A DNA stretch of 30,409 nucleotides from an uncultured Gemmobacter sp. (GTDB taxonomy: Bacteria > Pseudomonadota > Alphaproteobacteria > Rhodobacterales > Rhodobacteraceae), in the NCBI GenBank assembly GCA_937983495.1, contig CALKAA010000297.1, forward strand, positions 1 to 30,409, in the 5' to 3' direction. Position numbers and translations under genes: made by a program. The notes under the pieces are model-generated. The model ran no database searches. It saw nothing but the letters and a program-made list of their open reading frames with translations, and was not told the DNA's origin. This document shows positions 15,163-22,463 of this stretch, piece by piece (the first letter of the stretch is position 1; every line of letters begins with the position of its first letter).

Positions 15163-15987
15163 TTAATCGCGCAGCAATTCATTGATCGAGGTTTTGGAGC
15201 GGGTTTGCGCATCCACTTTTTTCACGATCACCGCGCAATACAGGTTGATCCCGTTCTTCGACGGCATCGACCCCGCCACAACAACCGACCCTGCCGGCAC
15301 TTCGCCATACATCACGGCGCCGGTCTCGCGATCGACGATCTTGGTGGATTTGCCGATAAACACGCCCATGCCCAGAACCGAGCCTTCGCGGACGATGCAG
15401 CCCTCAACCACCTCGGACCGGGCACCAATGAAACAATTGTCCTCGATGATGGTCGGGCCGGCCTGCATCGGCTCCAGCACGCCGCCAATGCCGACGCCGC
15501 CGGACAGGTGCACATTCTTGCCGATCTGCGCGCAGGAGCCGACAGTGGCCCAGGTATCGACCATGGTGCCTTCATCGACATAGGCCCCAAGGTTCACAAA
15601 GCTGGGCATCAGCACCACGCCCTTGGCGATGAAGGCCGACTTGCGCACGATGCAATTCGGCACGGCGCGGAATCCCGCCGCGCGGAACTCGCCCTCGCCC
15701 CAGCCTGCGAACTTGCTGTCAACCTTGTCCCACCAGCTCGACCCCTGAGGGCCGCCCGATTGCAGCTCCATATCCTTCAGGCGGAAGCCCAGCAGCACGG
15801 CTTTCTTGGCCCATTGGTTCACATGCCAATCGGCGCCGCGCTTTTCCGCCACGCGCAGGCTGCCTGCGCCAAGCGCCTCCAGCGTGGCCTCGATGGCATC
15901 GCGGGTCTCGCCCTTGGTGGCCGGGGTGATGGAGTCGCGCGCTTCCCACGCGGCTTCGATGGCGGTTTCCAAGGCGGCGTTGGACAT
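15163..15987 (-). CDS. dapD: 2,3,4,5-tetrahydropyridine-2,6-dicarboxylate N-succinyltransferase
   Basis: A 274-residue enzyme that transfers succinyl from succinyl-CoA to tetrahydrodipicolinate in the succinylase branch of lysine and meso-diaminopimelate synthesis. Length is exactly as expected. The N-terminal helical domain (to about residue 100) is followed by a left-handed beta-helix built of hexapeptide repeats, visible in VMPSFVNLGAYVDEGTMVDT and the turns through IGKNVHLSGGVGIGGVLEP and the later EVVEGCIVREGSVLGMGVFI. Start at 15987 is supported by GGAAGGGAA just upstream. It is divergent from the LOG gene and stands alone, away from other dap genes. Confidence 0.96.
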   Translation of the reverse strand: MSNAALETAIEAAWEARDSITPATKGETRDAIEATLEALGAGSLRVAEKRGADWHVNQWAKKAVLLGFRLKDMELQSGGPQGSSWWDKVDSKFAGWGEGEFRAAGFRAVPNCIVRKSAFIAKGVVLMPSFVNLGAYVDEGTMVDTWATVGSCAQIGKNVHLSGGVGIGGVLEPMQAGPTIIEDNCFIGARSEVVEGCIVREGSVLGMGVFIGKSTKIVDRETGAVMYGEVPAGSVVVAGSMPSKNGINLYCAVIVKKVDAQTRSKTSINELLRD

Positions 15988-16022
15988 GGCGTTCCCTTCC
16001 CTATGGCGATCAATCCGGCAAA

Positions 16023-16051
16023 GCTATAGACGTGGCGAAAGGCCCGCGCAA
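16023..16051 (-). promoter_or_regulatory. Candidate promoter for dapD
   Basis: Minus-strand TTGCGC (16051-16046) and TATAGC (16028-16023) with 17-base spacing, about 36 bases before the dapD ATG. The -10 box and the TTG of the -35 box fit sigma-70 type promoters. It lies over the upstream region of the divergent LOG gene. Eye-based prediction. Confidence 0.4.
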
Positions 16052-16068
16052 CGCCGACAGGAGCACCG

Positions 16069-16893
16069 ATGACCGACGAGACCCGCAGCCACCCGTTCCG
16101 CGACAGTGTGCAGGATGTGGCCGCCACCCATCGCATCCCCGATACGCCGCAAACCCGCGCGCCCGCCTATCGGCTGGCCTTCACCGACACCGATTTCCTG
16201 ATGCGCGAGGAATTGCGCCCGGTGCGGTTGCAGTTGGAATTGCTGAAACCCCAGATGATTCTGGATGAGCGCAGCATCAGATCCACCATCGTGCTGTTTG
16301 GCGGGGCGCGTATCCCCCGGCCCGAGCAGGCAGAAACGGCCCGCACGCCCATGTTGGGCGAGTTGTCCAAATACTATGAGGAGGCCCGCCGCTTCGCCCG
16401 GATGATGACCGAGCGCAGCCTGGAAAGCTATGGCCGCGAGGATGTGATCGTGACAGGCGGCGGCCCCGGCGTGATGGAGGCCGGGAACCTTGGCGCGCAT
16501 GAGGCGGGCGGGCAGTCCATTGGCCTGAACATCGTGCTGCCGCATGAGCAGGCCCCGAACGCCTATGTTACGCCTGACCTGTCGTTCAACTTTCACTACT
16601 TTGCCATTCGGAAGATGCATTTCCTGATGCGCGCCAAAGCGATCTGCATCTTTCCCGGCGGCTTTGGCACGTTGGACGAAATGTTTGAAAGCCTGACCCT
16701 GATTCAGACCAAACGAATGAAACCAGTGCCGTTCCTGCTGTTTGGCCGCAGCTTCTGGGAGCGGGTGCTGAACTGGGAGGTGCTGGCCGAGGCAGGCACG
16801 ATCAGCCCGGAAGACCTTGATCTGTTTCAATATGTTGAAACCGCCGAAGAGGCGATGGCGGCGATTGACGGATTCGCTCAGCCCTGCGTGTGA
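16069..16893 (+). CDS. LOG-family protein (TIGR00730), putative nucleotide 5'-monophosphate phosphoribohydrolase
   Basis: A 274-residue Rossmann-fold protein of the LOG (Lonely Guy) family, formerly misannotated as lysine decarboxylase. The two defining motifs are present: GGGPGVMEA at 130-138 and PGGFGTLDE at 196-204, and the RK..M helix (FAIRKMHFLM) between them supplies the catalytic Arg. Members hydrolyse cytokinin-type or purine nucleoside monophosphates to base and ribose 5-phosphate; in bacteria the physiological role is often unclear. The N-terminal extension of about 70 residues places it with the longer (type II-like) proteins. Start supported by AGGAG at about 16059. Its 3' end overlaps the convergent YcaQ-type gene by 16 bases. 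Confidence 0.9.
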   Translation: MTDETRSHPFRDSVQDVAATHRIPDTPQTRAPAYRLAFTDTDFLMREELRPVRLQLELLKPQMILDERSIRSTIVLFGGARIPRPEQAETARTPMLGELSKYYEEARRFARMMTERSLESYGREDVIVTGGGPGVMEAGNLGAHEAGGQSIGLNIVLPHEQAPNAYVTPDLSFNFHYFAIRKMHFLMRAKAICIFPGGFGTLDEMFESLTLIQTKRMKPVPFLLFGRSFWERVLNWEVLAEAGTISPEDLDLFQYVETAEEAMAAIDGFAQPCV

Positions 16894-18086
16894 AGAGTTT
16901 CGCGCTGCCAGTCCGGCGCGAACTCCACCTCTGACACCCCGGCAAAGCGGGCGAGGCGGGCCAGCTCCGCCTCCAGCTTGGCCCGGCGGGCGGCGGTCAG
17001 GCGCAGGCTTGCCTCGGGCCAGAAGGCGCGCACCCGCAGCCTGTCTGCATCGCGAAAGGCCTTGATGTCGATGCGGCCGATCAGACGGTCGCCCTCCAGC
17101 ACCGGAAAGACGTAATAGCCGTATTTACGCTGCGCTTCCGGCACGAAAACCTCGATCCGGTAGTGAAATCCGAACAGGCGTTCGGCGCGTTTGCGGTCGC
17201 GCAGCGCCGGATCGAAGGGTGAGAGGATGCGCAGGCGCGGGGTGACTTGCGGCTGTTCGCCAAGGGTCTCGGGGCGGCACAGATGCTTGCGCAGGGCACC
17301 ATCAGCCCCGGCCACCATGACCTCCAGCACCTCGCCCCGGCGCAGCGCGGCATCAGCCCAGGCCCGCGCCTCCTCGGGTGTGACCCCAGCCCAATAGGCG
17401 GCAATCTCGCCCGGCGTGGCAAAGCCCAGCCGATCCAGCGCCGCCGCGCAGAGCGTATCGCGGCTTTCTTCCTCCGAAGGCGCGGCCAGCCGGAACGGTT
17501 CCGGAATCACCCGCTCGGTCAGGTCATAGACCTTGCGGAACCCCTCGCGCCGGGTGACCGACAGAGCACCCGCCCGCCACAGAAACTCCAGCGCGGCCTT
17601 GGAGGGGTGCCAATCCCACCAGCCACCCTTGCCGCGCGCCTCGCCCTCACCCACCTCGGCCGAAGTCACCGGGCCATGATCGGCAACCCGTTGCAAAACC
17701 TCGTCAAACTTGGTGTGAAACCCATCGCGCTGCCAGCCGGTCCAACGCTCTACCAGCCGCGCACGATCACGGGCGAAGCGGTGGCGCCAATGCGGAAACA
17801 GGGTCATGGGCAGAATGGAAGCGTCATGCGTCCAATGCTCCCACAACGCGCGCTGCGCGAGCAGACGATCCAAGGCCTGCGGCTGATAGCTTTGCCGGCG
17901 GGCCAGCAGAATCATCTGATGCGCCCGCGCCACGGTGTTGATGCTGTCCACCTGCACAAAGCCGATCCGGTCGATCAGCGCCGCAAGATCAGCCCCTTTG
18001 GCCGGGCCGGAAGGTGCCTCGGCCAAAGCATGACGACCCAGAAAAATGGCGCGGGCTTGCGGGTTGGAAAGTGACGGATTTGACAT
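16878..18086 (-). CDS. YcaQ/AlkX-family winged-helix DNA glycosylase
   Basis: A 402-residue protein of the HTH_42 family (YcaQ, also AlkX/AlkZ-like), made of tandem winged helices. In characterised members it excises alkylated bases and helps undo interstrand crosslinks. The catalytic Gln-x-Asp motif is visible as QVD at residues 45-47 in GFVQVDSINTVARAH, and later blocks WEHWTHDASILP, the Trp-rich GGWWDWHPSKAALEFL and the C-terminal FWPEASLRLT fit the family. Length is typical. A 16-base tail-to-tail overlap with the LOG gene leaves no room for a terminator. It is divergent from the EF-hand gene. Confidence 0.9.
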   Translation of the reverse strand: MSNPSLSNPQARAIFLGRHALAEAPSGPAKGADLAALIDRIGFVQVDSINTVARAHQMILLARRQSYQPQALDRLLAQRALWEHWTHDASILPMTLFPHWRHRFARDRARLVERWTGWQRDGFHTKFDEVLQRVADHGPVTSAEVGEGEARGKGGWWDWHPSKAALEFLWRAGALSVTRREGFRKVYDLTERVIPEPFRLAAPSEEESRDTLCAAALDRLGFATPGEIAAYWAGVTPEEARAWADAALRRGEVLEVMVAGADGALRKHLCRPETLGEQPQVTPRLRILSPFDPALRDRKRAERLFGFHYRIEVFVPEAQRKYGYYVFPVLEGDRLIGRIDIKAFRDADRLRVRAFWPEASLRLTAARRAKLEAELARLARFAGVSEVEFAPDWQRETLHTQG

Positions 18087-18104
18087 TTCAACATGCTAGC
18101 AGCC

Positions 18105-18122
18105 GATTGCAGGCACGCAATC
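18105..18122. repeat. 6-bp inverted repeat in the YcaQ/EF-hand divergent region
   Basis: GATTGC (18105-18110) and GCAATC (18117-18122) are separated by 6 bases, 18 bases upstream of the YcaQ-type start. Could be an operator half-site pair; short enough to be chance. The rest of the 162-base divergent region shows no clear consensus promoter. Confidence 0.2.
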
Positions 18123-18248
18123 CCCCGCGTCTCAGCAGAAAGCACGCCCGCCTGCGGAGGCTCACCCAAAGGACAAGACCGCTAAATGCGCCAAAGTTCT
18201 GCCACAAGCCCAAGGCAAATTCGCGCATGGGTTGATAAGAGGTATCAT

Positions 18249-18851
18249 ATGAAACGAATTGGCAAACTCTCTTTGCTGGCAATGCTGGCATTGACTGCGG
18301 GTCAAAGCCATGGGCAAACGCCAGAGGCCAAAGCAGATTTGGCACTGTTGGAGACACGCGCAGCCGCTGATGCAGACATGGCAGCCATCTGGTCGCAACT
18401 GCGCGCTCAAGTTGGGGCCGGCACTGACCATAATGTCACGCAGCTCTTGGACATGTTCAGCGGCATTCGGCAAAATCGAGCAAGCAGCCTGCCATTGAAC
18501 TATAGAGTACGGGCGCAGGTACAAACCGCTAACATCCGCGCACAGAACGTGGCAGCGATTTTGCGCAGCGACCTGAACGGCGACTGGCAGGTCAGCCGGG
18601 AGGAGTTGGTTGCATCATTAGGCCAGACCAATCGTGACGGAGGCGAAGCAGCAACGGCCTTTGTGCTCGGGGATGCAGATCAGGACGGCACCTTGAGCAC
18701 AGACGAGATTAAAGCGGCGATCGAAGCGATGCTTGGCACGGCATCGCGTCAACATGGCCTGCCAAACGGTCAGCGCCTGTTCGATCTGGATGATGACGGC
18801 ATTCTGACCCAATCGGAATATGACCGGGTGCTTGCGGCCCTGAAAAGCTGA
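18249..18851 (+). CDS. Exported EF-hand calcium-binding protein
   Basis: A 200-residue protein with a signal peptide (KRIGKLSLLAMLALTAG, cleavage probably near SHG-Q, residue 23) and at least three EF-hand loops: DLNGDWQVSREE, DADQDGTLSTDE and DLDDDGILTQSE, each with acidic residues at positions 1, 3, 5 and 12 of the 12-residue loop (Asn at position 3 of the first). It should bind calcium in the periplasm or outside; the partner is unknown. ATG at 18249 is chosen because AAGAGG lies 6 bases upstream and the signal peptide starts there; an open frame continues 21 codons upstream. The gene is richer in A/T than its neighbours. It converges with rlmN. Confidence 0.88.
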   Translation: MKRIGKLSLLAMLALTAGQSHGQTPEAKADLALLETRAAADADMAAIWSQLRAQVGAGTDHNVTQLLDMFSGIRQNRASSLPLNYRVRAQVQTANIRAQNVAAILRSDLNGDWQVSREELVASLGQTNRDGGEAATAFVLGDADQDGTLSTDEIKAAIEAMLGTASRQHGLPNGQRLFDLDDDGILTQSEYDRVLAALKS

Positions 18852-18858
18852 GGGACAC

Positions 18859-18879
18859 GGCGGGGCTTACAGCCCCGCC
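18859..18879. terminator. Hairpin between convergent EF-hand and rlmN genes
   Basis: GGCGGGGCT (18859-18867) pairs perfectly with AGCCCCGCC (18871-18879) around a 3-base loop that contains part of the rlmN stop codon. It starts 8 bases after the EF-hand stop. Strong stem, but no U-run on either side, so termination may be partial or Rho-assisted. Confidence 0.5.
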
Positions 18880-20060
18880 TCTGCCGCAATCTTAGCCCGA
18901 CTTTTGCGCGCGCGTTCGGTGGCGGATTTCAACTGCCCACAGGCCGCCATGATATCCTCGCCACGCGGGGTCCGGATGGGCGAGGCGTAACCGGCCTTGT
19001 AGATGATATCGGCAAAGGCCTCGATCCGTTCCCAATCCGAGCGCTGATAGGGCGCGCCGGGCCATTCGTTGAAGGGGATCAGGTTGATCTTGGCCGGGAT
19101 GCCTTGAATGAGCTTCACCAGCCGCTTGGCGTCGGCGTCGCTGTCATTCACGTCTTTCAGCATCACATATTCAAAGGTGATGCGCTCGCTGTTGGACAGG
19201 CGCGGATAGTCGCGCAGCGTCTCCAGCAGGGTGGCGATGTTCCATTTCTTGTTCACCGGCACCAGACGGTCGCGCACCTCATCTGTGGTAGCATGGAAGG
19301 AAATGGCCAGCAGACAGCCGATTTCCTCGGCGGTTTTGGCGATTTCCGGCACGATGCCAGAGGTGGACAGCGTGATGCGCCGGCGCGAAAGGCTGATGCC
19401 CTCGCCATCCATCACCACCTTCATGGCATCGCGGACATTCTCGAAATTATACAGCGGCTCGCCCATGCCCATCAGCACCACATTGCTGATCAGGCGAGTT
19501 TCATCCTTGGGTGTGCCCGGCACTGGCCATTCGCCCAGATCATCGCGGGCCAGCATCACCTGCCCCACGATCTCGGCTGCGGTCAGATTGCGCACCAGCT
19601 TTTGCGTGCCGGTATGGCAGAAAGAACAGGTCAGCGTGCAGCCAACCTGGCTGCTGATGCACAGCGTCCCGCGCGTTTCCTCAGGGATATAGACGGCCTC
19701 AACCTCATGCCCACCCGCGATGCGCAGCAGATATTTGCGGGTGCCGTCGGCGCTGATCTGGCGGGTGGCCACCTCGGGCACCTCGACCACGAAATTTTCG
19801 GCCAGCAGGGCGCGGTAATCCTTGGCCAGATTGGTCATCTGCGCGAAATCGCGCACGCCCCAGTGATAGATCCATTGCCAGACCTGACCGACCCGCATCT
19901 TGGCCTGCTTCTCTGGAGTGCCCGCCGCAATCAGCGCCCCGCGCAATTGGTCGCGCGTCAGCCCGACAAGGTTCGGCTTGCCGCCCTCGGGCAGCTTGCG
20001 CGGGATCGTCAGCACGTCCTGCGTGATGGGTGCCTGCGGGGTCGGGGTCGGGGCGGTCAT
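18867..20060 (-). CDS. rlmN: 23S rRNA (adenine(2503)-C(2))-methyltransferase RlmN (dual tRNA A37 activity likely)
   Basis: A 397-residue radical-SAM enzyme that methylates C2 of A2503 in 23S rRNA, and in characterised members also A37 of some tRNAs. The CxxxCxxC iron-sulfur motif is C141-C145-C148 (GCTLTCSFCHTG). The two mechanistic cysteines are also present: C134 in GTLCISSQVG, seven residues before the cluster as in E. coli, and C374 in AACGQLKS near the C terminus. VVLMGMGEPLYNFENV is the conserved SAM-binding GEP region. The C374 and length support RlmN rather than Cfr. The 106-base gap to the upstream ialB-type gene holds a strong terminator. Confidence 0.96.
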   Translation of the reverse strand: MTAPTPTPQAPITQDVLTIPRKLPEGGKPNLVGLTRDQLRGALIAAGTPEKQAKMRVGQVWQWIYHWGVRDFAQMTNLAKDYRALLAENFVVEVPEVATRQISADGTRKYLLRIAGGHEVEAVYIPEETRGTLCISSQVGCTLTCSFCHTGTQKLVRNLTAAEIVGQVMLARDDLGEWPVPGTPKDETRLISNVVLMGMGEPLYNFENVRDAMKVVMDGEGISLSRRRITLSTSGIVPEIAKTAEEIGCLLAISFHATTDEVRDRLVPVNKKWNIATLLETLRDYPRLSNSERITFEYVMLKDVNDSDADAKRLVKLIQGIPAKINLIPFNEWPGAPYQRSDWERIEAFADIIYKAGYASPIRTPRGEDIMAACGQLKSATERARKSRAKIAAEAGL

Positions 20061-20110
20061 GGCGAGGGCATCCCTGCGGTTTGGGCGGGTAAACAGCGTT
20101 TCTACAGGAA

Positions 20111-20144
20111 AATGCCGCGCTTGCCAAATGGCGAGCGCGGCATT
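20111..20144 (-). terminator. Rho-independent terminator of the IalB-family gene
   Basis: Bases 20111-20125 pair with 20130-20144: 15 bp with one G-T pair and a 4-base loop. On the minus strand the stem ends in GCATTTTCC, giving a short U-tract. It begins 23 bases after the stop at 20167 and separates that gene from rlmN. Confidence 0.85.
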
Positions 20145-20166
20145 GGATAACAGCGGCCTGCGCGGC

Positions 20167-20700
20167 TTATTTGCAGCGCTTGCTGGCGTCGTCGATGGCG
20201 GCGGTCACACCGCGCAGCGACAGCGTGTCCTTGGTCTGGGTGCCACGCCCAGAAACGCCGATCACAGTCGCGGTCGAGCCCTTCTTGAGCGCCGCGATGA
20301 TCTGGGCATCCTGTTCGCCACCCGTGGTCCAGGCAAATTCGCCATCGGTGAACAGGTCATGCACCGTGCCGTCAATATCCAGCTTCACAGTGCTGTCCTT
20401 GGCGAAAGGATAGCCGCCGGTATAGCTGACCTCACCTTTCGAGCCACCGGCGCGATAGGTGACAAACAGCAAGATCTCGCTGCGGCTGGCATTCACGGGC
20501 TTGCCATCGCGCGTGGCTTCCGAAGATTTCGGGGCGGTCACAGCCCAGCATTCTTTCGGTGTGCCAGCCGGCGGCTCGGTAAACACCGACCAATCCGTCA
20601 TCACGGCGACCTGATTGGTCGATTCCTGCGCATAAGCGCCGGTCGCAGCGATCAGCGCCAGCGTGGCCCCGCCAAGGGTGCGAGCGATCAAGGAGTTCAT
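20167..20700 (-). CDS. Invasion-associated locus B (IalB) family exported protein
   Basis: A 177-residue secreted protein. Signal peptide MNSLIARTLGGATLALIAAT with cleavage near AYA-Q (residue 24/25). The mature part begins with VMTDWSVFTEPPAGTPKECW, the recognised IalB family opening (DW.V and a Cys after 'KE'), and ends in a second Cys at residue 176, likely disulfide-bonded to C51. IalB of Bartonella is linked to erythrocyte invasion, but the family is common in free-living alphaproteobacteria, where its role is unknown. GGAGG lies 7 bases before the ATG. It is divergent from the asparaginase gene and ends at its own terminator. Confidence 0.9.
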   Translation of the reverse strand: MNSLIARTLGGATLALIAATGAYAQESTNQVAVMTDWSVFTEPPAGTPKECWAVTAPKSSEATRDGKPVNASRSEILLFVTYRAGGSKGEVSYTGGYPFAKDSTVKLDIDGTVHDLFTDGEFAWTTGGEQDAQIIAALKKGSTATVIGVSGRGTQTKDTLSLRGVTAAIDDASKRCK

Positions 20701-20732
20701 GCCTCAGCCTCCAGCCGAAAGTGCCTCTGCCA

Positions 20733-20775
20733 GCCCCGCGCCCCACCGCTTGCCGCGGCTTTTCGGTGGCGGGGC
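20733..20775. other. Long imperfect hairpin in the ialB/asparaginase divergent region
   Basis: Bases 20733-20739 plus 20744-20748 pair with 20764-20775 (12 bp with a 4-base bulge), enclosing a smaller palindrome GCCGCGGC. It lies 33 bases upstream of the IalB-type start and 95 bases before the asparaginase start, so it would fall in the ialB leader if the promoter is beyond it. Role unknown. Confidence 0.4.
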
Positions 20776-20869
20776 AAATTTCAACCCGATAAACCTTCAT
20801 ATCAGGAAAATGGCAAGCCGCGAAAGGCCGATAGGCAGGGAATCGCGCAACTGTTATGGGGGACAGGCG

Positions 20870-21859
20870 ATGACAGCGGTTGCAATGGTCGAGCTGTGGC
20901 GCGGCGGCATGCTGGAAAGCACACATCTTGGGCATGCGGTGATCTGCGACGGCAGCGGCCAGATTGTCGAGGCCTGGGGCAATCCTGGGCGTGTGATCTT
21001 CCCGCGCTCCTCCTGCAAGATGTTGCAGGCCTTGCCGCTGGTGGAAAGCGGAGCGGCCGATGCTGCGGGGCTGACCGGGGCGCAACTGGCGTTGTCTTGT
21101 GCCAGCCATCAGGGTGCCGCGCTGCATGTGAATGCTGTGCGCGACTGGCTGGGCGCGCTTGGCTTGGGCGAGGCCGATCTGCGCTGCGGCAGCCATGAGC
21201 CCTATGACAAGACCGAGCGCAACCGCCTCATCAAGACCGATGACAGCCCGTGCCAGTTTCACAACAACTGCTCGGGCAAACATGCCGGGATGCTGACCTA
21301 TACTCGCCATATCGGAGCGGGGCCGGACTATGTTGATCCCGCCCACCCATTGCAGCGTGCCATTCTGGAAGCGTTCGAGGCCACCACCGGTGAGGTTTCT
21401 CCCGGCTTTGGCATCGACGGATGCTCTGCCCCCAACTTTGCCTGCACAGTCGAAGGGCTGGCCCGCGCCATGGCTTTCTTTGCTGCCGCCCCCGCAGACG
21501 GCACCGCCCGCGAGCGCGCAGCACATCGGCTGACCCGTGCCATGGCCAGCTTTCCCGAATTTGTCGCAGGCGAGGGCCGCGCCTGCACCATCCTGATGCG
21601 GGAAATGGGAGGGCGTGTGGCGATCAAGACCGGGGCCGAAGCGGTGTTCATCGCCATCATTCCCGAAAAGCAACTGGGCATCGCGCTGAAGATCGAGGAT
21701 GGCAATTCCCGCGCTTCCGAGGCCGTCATTGCCGCGCTGTTGCAGCGGTGCGGCGTGCTGTCGCCCGAGGCGGCGGCACGATATACCTGTGCGCCACAAC
21801 GCAATTGCCGGGGGCTTGTCACCGGCCATGTGCAGTTGGCACCGGGTTTCCCGCACTGA
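20870..21859 (+). CDS. L-asparaginase II, Rhizobium (ReAV) type
   Basis: A 329-residue enzyme of the pfam06089 asparaginase family, which hydrolyses L-asparagine to aspartate and ammonia by a mechanism unlike that of E. coli AnsA/AnsB. From memory, the Rhizobium enzyme uses a Ser-x-x-Lys pair and a zinc site of Cys, Lys and Cys. All are present here: S47 and K50 in FPRSSCKMLQ, C134 and K137 in NNCSGKHAGM, and C185 in DGCSAPNFA, with S79 in CASHQG. No signal peptide is seen, so it is cytosolic. The frame is open far upstream but ATG at 20870 has GGGGGA 6 bases before it and begins at the family N terminus. Followed by a small hairpin at 21871-21890. Confidence 0.92.
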   Translation: MTAVAMVELWRGGMLESTHLGHAVICDGSGQIVEAWGNPGRVIFPRSSCKMLQALPLVESGAADAAGLTGAQLALSCASHQGAALHVNAVRDWLGALGLGEADLRCGSHEPYDKTERNRLIKTDDSPCQFHNNCSGKHAGMLTYTRHIGAGPDYVDPAHPLQRAILEAFEATTGEVSPGFGIDGCSAPNFACTVEGLARAMAFFAAAPADGTARERAAHRLTRAMASFPEFVAGEGRACTILMREMGGRVAIKTGAEAVFIAIIPEKQLGIALKIEDGNSRASEAVIAALLQRCGVLSPEAAARYTCAPQRNCRGLVTGHVQLAPGFPH

Positions 21860-21870
21860 CCCGCCAAACA

Positions 21871-21890
21871 GCAAAGGCCCCCGCCTTTGC
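21871..21890 (+). terminator. Candidate terminator hairpin after the asparaginase gene
   Basis: GCAAAGGC (21871-21878) and GCCTTTGC (21883-21890) form a perfect 8-bp stem with a CCCC loop, 11 bases after the stop. The plus strand lacks a U-run; the minus strand continues TGTTTGG. Termination strength is uncertain. Confidence 0.5.
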
Positions 21891-21911
21891 AGGGGCGAGG
21901 GCCAAGCCGAC

Positions 21912-21998
21912 AGCAAGCACCCGGTGAAACAGGCTGGGTGGGGGCAATCGTCCGTCCCACCGGGCTTTGTCACTTGCTACAGCTTCGGTATCGCAAGT
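21912..21998. other. Structured intergenic stretch with mutually exclusive pairings
   Basis: Several inverted repeats overlap: AGCAAG (21912-21917) with CTTGCT (21973-21978); CCCGGTG (21920-21926) with CACCGGG (21958-21964); GGTGGG (21937-21942) with CCCACC (21956-21961); and ACTTGC (21972-21977) with GCAAGT (21993-21998). The second and third share bases, as do the first and fourth, so alternative folds compete. It lies in the 250-base gap before the DUF2794 gene. No known riboswitch or small RNA consensus was recognised. Confidence 0.4.
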
Positions 21999-22109
21999 TG
22001 ACGTGGCGGAAATGCGGGCCTCGCGCGGTCATTCAGCGGAATTTTCGGGGCGAATCCAAGGCGCACCGCAAATGTTGATTTGTTAACCGGGGAATGGCAG
22101 CATTGTGAC

Positions 22110-22463
22110 ATGAGCATGATGCCGCCCGTTCCGCCGCAGCCTATCCCCTTCGCCGCCCGCGACGAGGTGGTCAGCTTTGACCGGCACGAGCTTGGGGCCA
22201 TCCTCTCGGTCTATGGCCGCATGGTGGCGGCGGGCGAGTGGCGCGATTACGGCTTTGCTGCCATGCGCGATGTGGCGGTGTTCTCGATCTTCCGCCGCAC
22301 GGCAGAGGTGCCACTCTATCGCATAGAAAAGCGCCCCAAGCTGCGTGCCAGACAGGGGGCCTATGCCGTGCTGGGCGAGGGCGGGCAGGTCTTGCGGCGC
22401 GGGCATGATCTGGCGGCGGTGCTGCGCTTCTTTGACCGCAAGCTGATCAAACCGATCGAGTGA
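22110..22463 (+). CDS. DUF2794 family protein
   Basis: A 117-residue small cytosolic protein. The block VVSFDRHELGAILSVYGRMV, then AGEWRDYGF, FSIFRRTAEVPLYRIEKRPK and LRRGHDLAAVLRFF, is the whole-length signature of DUF2794, a family I know from alphaproteobacteria; its function is not known. No membrane segment or cysteine-metal motif is seen. Start is ambiguous: ATG at 22110 begins a run of Met residues (MSMM), and an in-frame ATG at 22080 would add 10 residues; neither has a well-placed Shine-Dalgarno. Its 3' end overlaps the convergent NlpC/P60 gene by 17 bases. Confidence 0.85.
   Translation: MSMMPPVPPQPIPFAARDEVVSFDRHELGAILSVYGRMVAAGEWRDYGFAAMRDVAVFSIFRRTAEVPLYRIEKRPKLRARQGAYAVLGEGGQVLRRGHDLAAVLRFFDRKLIKPIE

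Noticed and set aside
20432..21973. A 513-codon minus-strand frame across the asparaginase gene
   Set aside because: No domain signature; the plus-strand asparaginase shows all active-site residues and a good ribosome binding site.
21871..21998. Possible SRP RNA, 6S RNA or a known riboswitch
   Set aside because: The SRP loop consensus (GGAAGGAAGCAGCC-like), cobalamin GCCACTG box, TPP and glycine signatures were looked for and not found; kept only as an unclassified structured region.
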